A program made the translations under genes and the position numbers. This document shows, one piece after another, positions 60,230-64,000 of a stretch of 64,000 nucleotides of DNA; within the stretch, counting starts at the first letter, position 1; each line of letters starts with the position of its first letter. The DNA is from Bradyrhizobium cosmicum (GTDB lineage: Bacteria; Pseudomonadota; Alphaproteobacteria; Rhizobiales; Xanthobacteraceae), in NCBI RefSeq assembly GCF_007290395.2, contig NZ_CP041656.2:62001-126000 (forward strand), in the 5' to 3' direction. The notes under the pieces were generated by a model. That model ran no database searches. It had not been told where the DNA came from and saw only the letters and a list, made by a program, of their open reading frames with translations.

Positions 60230-61077
60230 TGGTCGAGGAAGAGGGCTTCCGGCGCTACGTCGCCCATTTCATCCTCTGGATCGGGATCGCGGTCGTCGCG
60301 TTTCCGGTCTACATCGCGATCATCGCCTCGACGCAGGACAACGCGCTGATCGCCAACGGGCAGATGTCGCTGCTGCCGGGCGGGCATTTCCTCGAGACCT
60401 ACTACCAGACCATCTTCGTCGGCACGAGCGGCTCGACCCGCGAGCCCGTCGGCAACATGATGCTGAACTCGCTGGTGATGGCGCTGGCGATCGCGATCGG
60501 CAAGATCGCGATCTCGATCATCTCGGCCTACGCGATCGTGTATTTCCGCTTTCCGTTCCGGATGCCGATCTTCTGGATCATCTTCATCACGCTGATGCTG
60601 CCGGTCGAGGTGCGCATCTATCCGACTTACAAGATCGTCGCCGACCTCCACATGCTCGACAGCTATGCTGGCCTCGCGCTGCCGCTGATCGCGTCGGCGA
60701 CGGCGACGTTGCTGTTCCGCCAGTTCTTCATGACCGTGCCGGATGAGCTGCTGGAGGCGTCGCGCATCGACGGCGCCGGCCCGTTGCGCTTCTTCTGGGA
60801 TACGCTGCTGCCGCTGTCGCGCACCAACATGGCGGCGCTGTTCGTGATCCTCTTCATCCTCGGCTGGAATCAGTATCTCTGGCCGCTGCTGATCACCACG
60901 CGCGACGACATGCAGACCATCCAGGTCGGCATCCGCAAGATGATCACCACCACCGACGCGCTGACCGAATGGCCGATCGTGATGGCGACTGCCGTGCTGG
61001 CGATGCTGCCGCCGGTGTTCGTCGTCGTCGTGATGCAGAAACTGTTCGTGCGCGGCCTGGTCGAGACCGAGAAGTAA
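60229..61077 (+). CDS. ugpE: Glycerol-3-phosphate ABC transporter permease UgpE
   Basis: 282 residues, six membrane helices (first: FILWIGIAVVAFPVYIAIIA). EAA loop: LLEASRIDGAGPLRFFWDTL. Forms the channel with UgpA; followed after 10 bases by the ATPase gene. Confidence 0.95.
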   Translation: MVEEEGFRRYVAHFILWIGIAVVAFPVYIAIIASTQDNALIANGQMSLLPGGHFLETYYQTIFVGTSGSTREPVGNMMLNSLVMALAIAIGKIAISIISAYAIVYFRFPFRMPIFWIIFITLMLPVEVRIYPTYKIVADLHMLDSYAGLALPLIASATATLLFRQFFMTVPDELLEASRIDGAGPLRFFWDTLLPLSRTNMAALFVILFILGWNQYLWPLLITTRDDMQTIQVGIRKMITTTDALTEWPIVMATAVLAMLPPVFVVVVMQKLFVRGLVETEK

Positions 61078-61087
61078 GTGAGTTCTT

Positions 61088-62173
61088 ATGGCTAACGTCA
61101 CCCTGCACAACGTCCGCAAGACCTATCCCGGCGGCTTCGAGGCCATCAAGGGCGTCAACGTCGATGTGGCCGACGGCCAGTTCTGCGTGCTGGTCGGCCC
61201 TTCCGGCTGCGGCAAGTCGACACTGCTGCGCATGGTCGCGGGGCTCGAGACCGTCACCGGCGGCGAGATCGATATCGGCGGACGAATCGTCAACCAGATC
61301 GAGCCCGCCGATCGCGACATCGCGATGGTGTTCCAGAACTACGCGCTCTACCCGCATATGAGCGTCTTCAACAACATGGCCTACGGCCTGCGTAACCGCG
61401 GCATGAAGGAGGCCGAGGTTAAGACCCGCGTCGACGAGGCCGCGCGCGTGCTCGAGCTCACCTCGATGCTGGATCGCAAGCCGCGCCAGCTCTCCGGCGG
61501 CCAGCGCCAGCGCGTCGCCATGGGCCGCGCCATCGTGCGTCAGCCAAAGGTGTTCCTGTTCGACGAGCCGCTCTCCAATCTCGACGCAAAACTGCGCATC
61601 GCGATGCGCGTCGAGATCCGCAAATTGCAGCGCCGGCTGAACACGACGTCGATCTACGTCACCCACGACCAATTGGAAGCGATGACGCTCGCCGACATTC
61701 TCGTCGTGATGAACGGCGGCCAGGTCGAGCAGGTCGGCAATCCGCTGGCGATCTACGAGAAGCCGGCGACCACTTTCGTCGCCTCCTTCATCGGGGCGCC
61801 GCCGATGAACCTGATGTCGATACGCTCCGACGAGATCAAGTCGCAGCTCGGCGGCAGCGCAGCTGAGGCCGGCATCCTCGGCATCCGGCCGGAAGATTTC
61901 GTCATCACCGACCAGACGCCCGCCGGCGGCGTCACGCTTCCGCTCACGATCGAAGCCATCGAGCGCGTCGGCGCCGAAACCTTCATCTACGGCTCGCGAG
62001 CCCAGGACGAGCAGCGAATCGCCGCCACACCGGGCGAGCTGCCGCCCGGCGAGGTCATCGTCCGCGTTCCCGGAACCGAGGCCCCCGCCATCGGCGCGAA
62101 AATCCGCGTCGCAGCGGTACGGGCGAAGCTGCATCTGTTCAGCGGCGACGGGCGGACGCGAATCGAGGCCTGA
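61088..62173 (+). CDS. ugpC: Glycerol-3-phosphate ABC transporter ATPase UgpC
   Basis: 361 residues. Walker [13 protein letters not shown]-loop [10 protein letters not shown], signature [14 protein letters not shown], Walker [13 protein letters not shown], His switch YVTHDQLEA. The C-terminal TOBE/regulatory domain includes [10 protein letters not shown], common to MalK/UgpC. Completes a ugpBAEC operon, the same functional set as E. coli ugp. Confidence 0.95.
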   Translation: MANVTLHNVRKTYPGGFEAIKGVNVDVADGQFCVLVGPSGCGKSTLLRMVAGLETVTGGEIDIGGRIVNQIEPADRDIAMVFQNYALYPHMSVFNNMAYGLRNRGMKEAEVKTRVDEAARVLELTSMLDRKPRQLSGGQRQRVAMGRAIVRQPKVFLFDEPLSNLDAKLRIAMRVEIRKLQRRLNTTSIYVTHDQLEAMTLADILVVMNGGQVEQVGNPLAIYEKPATTFVASFIGAPPMNLMSIRSDEIKSQLGGSAAEAGILGIRPEDFVITDQTPAGGVTLPLTIEAIERVGAETFIYGSRAQDEQRIAATPGELPPGEVIVRVPGTEAPAIGAKIRVAAVRAKLHLFSGDGRTRIEA

Positions 62174-62206
62174 CCGCCTCGGCAGGGGCTCTTCGATCAA
62201 ACGGCG

Positions 62207-62231
62207 CGAAAACAACCCCATGCACAGTAGA
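62207..62231 (+). repeat. 25-base conserved intergenic repeat, copy 2
   Basis: Exact match to 22545-22569. Here the repeat is followed by GGGGTGCTGTTTTCG, complementary to its first bases (CGAAAACAACCCC), so it can form a bulged hairpin just after ugpC. Confidence 0.75.
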
Positions 62232-62328
62232 CGGGGTGCTGTTTTCGTTGGGATAAATCGCGCGGCGAACTCGCCGGGCTCCGGACTGCGGCGATCGTCA
62301 ATGGCCCATCCACAGCCCCCGCTACGTC

Positions 62329-62358
62329 CTTGAACCGACACGGGGATATGCCCATATT
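62329..62358 (+). promoter_or_regulatory. Candidate heat-shock (RpoH) promoter
   Basis: CTTGAA (62329-62334), 16 bases, then CCCATATT (62351-62358) resembles the sigma-32 promoter of alphaproteobacteria. Transcription would start near 62365, about 60 bases before the small heat-shock gene. Confidence 0.55.
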
Positions 62359-62394
62359 GCTGATCAAGGGGTGCCTCTATGGGCCCTGAAATGC

Positions 62395-62418
62395 CAAAGT
62401 CGCTTCGAGAGGACTTTG
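62395..62418 (+). promoter_or_regulatory. Hairpin over the ribosome site of the small heat-shock gene
   Basis: CAAAGTC (62395-62401) pairs perfectly with GACTTTG (62412-62418). The ribosome site GAGAGGA (62407-62413) lies in the loop and stem base, so opening of the stem would favour translation. This is a candidate RNA thermometer; the known ROSE sequence was not recognised. Confidence 0.4.
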
Positions 62419-62424
62419 TAAACT

Positions 62425-62850
62425 ATGTCTCGTGTTCCTACGTTATCCAGTCCGTTCCTTCTGGGCTTCGATGAGATCGAGCGCGTGCTCGATCGCGTCG
62501 TCAAAGGCGCCGACGGTTATCCGCCCTATAATATCGAGCGGTGCGACCGATCTGACGGCCAGCCCGAGCGGCTGCGGATCACGCTGGCGGTCGCCGGATT
62601 CACCCGCGATCAACTCGATGTTACCATTGAGGAAAACCAGCTCGTCATTCGCGGGCGTCAGCAGGACGACAAGACCCGGCAATACATCCATCGCGGCATC
62701 GCCGCGCGCCACTTCCAGCGCACCTTCGTGCTGGCGGAAGGGATGCTGGTGCTGGGTGCGGATCTGAAGAACGGGCTGCTGTCGGTCGATCTTGCCCGGC
62801 CTGAACCGGAGAGGATCGTTAAGACAATCGCTATCAATGAGCACGAATAA
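62425..62850 (+). CDS. Small heat-shock protein (Hsp20 family)
   Basis: 141 residues. ATP-independent holdase chaperone. Alpha-crystallin domain covers about residues 35-130: NIERCDRSDG, LRITLAVAGFTRDQLDVTI, ENQLVIRGRQQ, RGIAARHFQRTFVLAEG and the LKNGLLSVDLARPEPE strand. N-terminal SPFLLGFDEIERVLDRV matches the IbpA/class A type. No C-terminal I-x-I motif except TIAI near the end. Followed by the DUF1150 gene after 51 bases, a frequent rhizobial pair. Confidence 0.95.
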   Translation: MSRVPTLSSPFLLGFDEIERVLDRVVKGADGYPPYNIERCDRSDGQPERLRITLAVAGFTRDQLDVTIEENQLVIRGRQQDDKTRQYIHRGIAARHFQRTFVLAEGMLVLGADLKNGLLSVDLARPEPERIVKTIAINEHE

Positions 62851-62901
62851 TGGAACGAGTAGCGGACTCGACCGCTTAGTTTCTGTGAAGGAGTCGAGAC
62901 C

Positions 62902-63174
62902 ATGAGTGAAGGTCACGTTGCGTTCGAATACGAAGCCAAGAATGTCTCTCCGGAGACGCTGGCAACTCTCGGCGAAGGCCATATCGCCTATGTGAAGCAG
63001 ATCCGCTCGGAAGACGTGCCGGGCCTGTTTCCCGAAGCGCCGAAAATCGCGCCGGGCCTCAAGCTCTTCGCGCTCCACGCCGCCGACGGCACGCCGATCA
63101 TGCTGACCGACAGCCGCGAAGCCGCGGTCGCCAACGCCTGGAGCAACGAGCTGCAAGCGGTGAGCGTGCACTGA
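62902..63174 (+). CDS. DUF1150-family small protein
   Basis: 90 residues. No enzyme motif. Family signature region: LATLGEGHIAYVKQIRSEDV and LFALHAADGTPIMLTDSREAA. Its regular place behind Hsp20 genes in Rhizobiales suggests a role in protein homeostasis, but the function is unknown. A good ribosome site (AAGGAG) precedes the ATG. Confidence 0.9.
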   Translation: MSEGHVAFEYEAKNVSPETLATLGEGHIAYVKQIRSEDVPGLFPEAPKIAPGLKLFALHAADGTPIMLTDSREAAVANAWSNELQAVSVH

Positions 63175-63205
63175 GCGCGCGCACGTCGCAGGGATAGAGA
63201 TTCAA

Positions 63206-63246
63206 GCGGGCATGCCTTTGTGTGAAGGCGTGCCCGTTTTATTTTT
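63206..63246 (+). terminator. Terminator after the hsp20-DUF1150 pair
   Basis: CGGGCATGCC (63207-63216) pairs with GGCGTGCCCG (63227-63236), one G-T pair, followed by TTTTATTTTT. Confidence 0.9.
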
Positions 63247-63271
63247 GGATGATGGATCGTCTCACGCTTCG

Positions 63272-63357
63272 CGTCATTGCGAGCGCAGCGAAGCAATCCA
63301 GAATCTTTCCGCGGCGAGACTCTGGATTGCTTCGTCGCTTCGCTCCTCGCAATGACG
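63272..63357. repeat. Long palindromic repeat (REP-like), copy 2
   Basis: Left arm identical over 31 bases to 22663-22693; right arm (TCTGGATTGCTTCG...GCAATGACG) is complementary but carries a short extra CGCTTCG-type insertion compared with copy 1. Confidence 0.85.
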
Positions 63358-63465
63358 GAGTGTAAGGCTGCAGCGCGCCACTACTCTCGGGTCGGGACGC
63401 GGCGCAACGCGCATGCGTTGCTGCGCAGAGCAGGGACCTAGAAGTGATACGGGAAGACGCGGTGA

Positions 63466-63530
63466 CATGGGCCCCGGCTCTGCAGCGCATCGCTTGAGAA
63501 GCGCTGCGCTGCGTCCGGGGCACGAAAGCG
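63466..63530. repeat. Palindromic intergenic repeat, related to 42890-42992 and 33778-33845
   Basis: Its first 25 bases are the reverse complement of bases within 42890-42992; its end (GCTGCGTCCGGGGCACGAAAG) matches the end of the repeat after murU. Confidence 0.75.
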
Positions 63531-63564
63531 AGATGCAGCACGCGCTTTCGCAGTCAGCGCGAGA

Positions 63565-64000
63565 TTACGCCGCGGTCGCCGGAGGCAATGCCAGCACCGA
63601 ATAGATCGCCTGGGCGTCGCGCGAGGCGCGGAGCTTCTTGGCGATGTCCTGGTCGCGCAAGAGGCGGGCGATGCGGGCGAGGGCCTTGAGGTGGTCGGCG
63701 CCGGCGCCTTCGGGGGCGAGCAGCAGGAAGACGAGATCGACCGGCTGGCCGTCCATCGCCTCGAAATCGATCGGGCGATCGAGACGCGCGAACAGGCCGA
63801 AGATCTTTTCCAGCTTCGGCAGCTTGCCGTGAGGAATGGCGACGCCGTAGCCGACCGCGGTGGTGCCGAGCTTCTCACGCTGCAGCAGCACCTCGAACAC
63901 CGAGCGCTCGTTCTGTCCGGTCAGCTCGGCAGCCCTGGCCGCCAGCTCCTGGAGCGCCTGCTTCTTGCTGTTGACCTTTAATGCAGGGAGAATCGCCTCG
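63565..64000 (-). CDS. ptsN: Nitrogen-regulatory PTS enzyme IIA, PtsN (5' end outside window)
   Basis: The frame runs open to the window end; about 144 residues are visible, lacking only the first few. EIIA-Ntr domain with the phospho-accepting His in GYGVAIPHGKLPKL. N-terminal AILPALKVNSKKQALQEL and TGQNERSVFEVLLQREKLG are characteristic. Part of the PTS-Ntr relay (EI-Ntr, NPr, EIIA-Ntr) linking nitrogen, potassium and stress control. The usual upstream neighbours (rpoN, hpf) would lie beyond the window. Confidence 0.96.
   Translation of the reverse strand, partial: EAILPALKVNSKKQALQELAARAAELTGQNERSVFEVLLQREKLGTTAVGYGVAIPHGKLPKLEKIFGLFARLDRPIDFEAMDGQPVDLVFLLLAPEGAGADHLKALARIARLLRDQDIAKKLRASRDAQAIYSVLALPPATAA

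Larger units (their letters stand above)
63247..63564. other. Repeat-filled intergenic region between DUF1150 gene and ptsN
   Basis: About 320 bases with no gene. It holds the palindromic repeat at 63272-63357 and a second repeat at 63466-63529. Small frames across it look spurious. Confidence 0.7.

Noticed and set aside
62360..62424. ROSE RNA thermometer upstream of the small heat-shock gene
   Set aside because: I could not recognise the conserved ROSE 3' segment; only a simple hairpin is supported, so it is reported under that name.

Overview
The window is a chromosomal segment from a GC-rich alphaproteobacterium, almost certainly Bradyrhizobium or a very close relative. The clearest marker is the Irr protein (12389-12880). 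It has the 163-residue length, the N-terminal GCPWHD heme-regulatory motif with Cys29, and the His117-119 cluster known from Bradyrhizobium Irr. The aroA-cmk-rpsA-sppA-ihfB-lapA-trpFBA-accD-folC order and the irr/fabA-fabB-fabI neighbourhood are typical of Rhizobiales. There is no prophage, insertion sequence, integrase or CRISPR array. The accessory material consists of short intergenic repeats and one GIY-YIG mini-element beside a tRNA.

Layout. 1-9.2 kb: the 3' end of pnp, then an oxidative-stress block (Tat-exported superoxide dismutase, katG divergent from oxyR), followed by a GNAT acetyltransferase, a secreted unknown protein, a glutathione S-transferase and an autotransporter. 9.3-12.9 kb: fabA-fabB-fabI for unsaturated fatty acid synthesis, divergent from irr. 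12.9-22.4 kb: mostly single genes (SH3 protein, hydroxyacid dehydrogenase, LysR/aldo-keto reductase pair, MoeB/ThiF, an inactive-looking trypsin-like protein, gamma-glutamyltransferase, orphan ParA). 22.8-28.1 kb: mutM, divergent from the tightly packed ubiE-ubiB-coaBC-dut series. 28.4-33.8 kb: a DivL-like pseudo-histidine kinase with Tyr in the H-box, a TsaE-AmgK fusion, a PilZ protein and MurU. 33.9-42.9 kb: addB-addA-trxA, a stand-alone ATP-dependent DNA ligase and a metallophosphoesterase. 43.0-54.2 kb: the long minus-strand series folC, accD, trpA, trpB, trpF, lapA, ihfB, sppA, rpsA, cmk, aroA. 54.4-57.8 kb: a TIGR02300 protein, tRNA-Ala(GGC), the GIY-YIG element, ohrR/ohr and a class III CoA-transferase. 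58.0-62.2 kb: ugpBAEC for glycerol-3-phosphate import, behind a Pho-box-like site. 62.4-64.0 kb: a small heat-shock protein with a DUF1150 partner, and the 3' part of ptsN.

How the genes work together. Peroxide and oxidant defence recurs (SOD, KatG/OxyR, OhrR/Ohr, thioredoxin, GST, MutM). DNA-break repair is grouped (AddAB, ligase). Cell-wall recycling (AmgK and MurU) sits directly behind a cell-cycle regulator (DivL).

The most unusual feature is coaBC (26153-27607). Its product starts with a FitA-like ribbon-helix-helix domain in the same reading frame, and no ATG, GTG or TTG codon would allow CoaBC to be made without it. Two palindromes lie just upstream, and one is built from TGATAGC/GCTATCA half-sites like those I recall for the FitAB toxin-antitoxin operator. 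This suggests a coenzyme A biosynthetic enzyme that binds and regulates its own promoter. Also worth a look are the tRNA-linked GIY-YIG element, the DivL Tyr box, a candidate RNA thermometer upstream of the small heat-shock gene, and an exact 25-base intergenic repeat. All functional calls rest on reading the sequence and family knowledge; no search was run.
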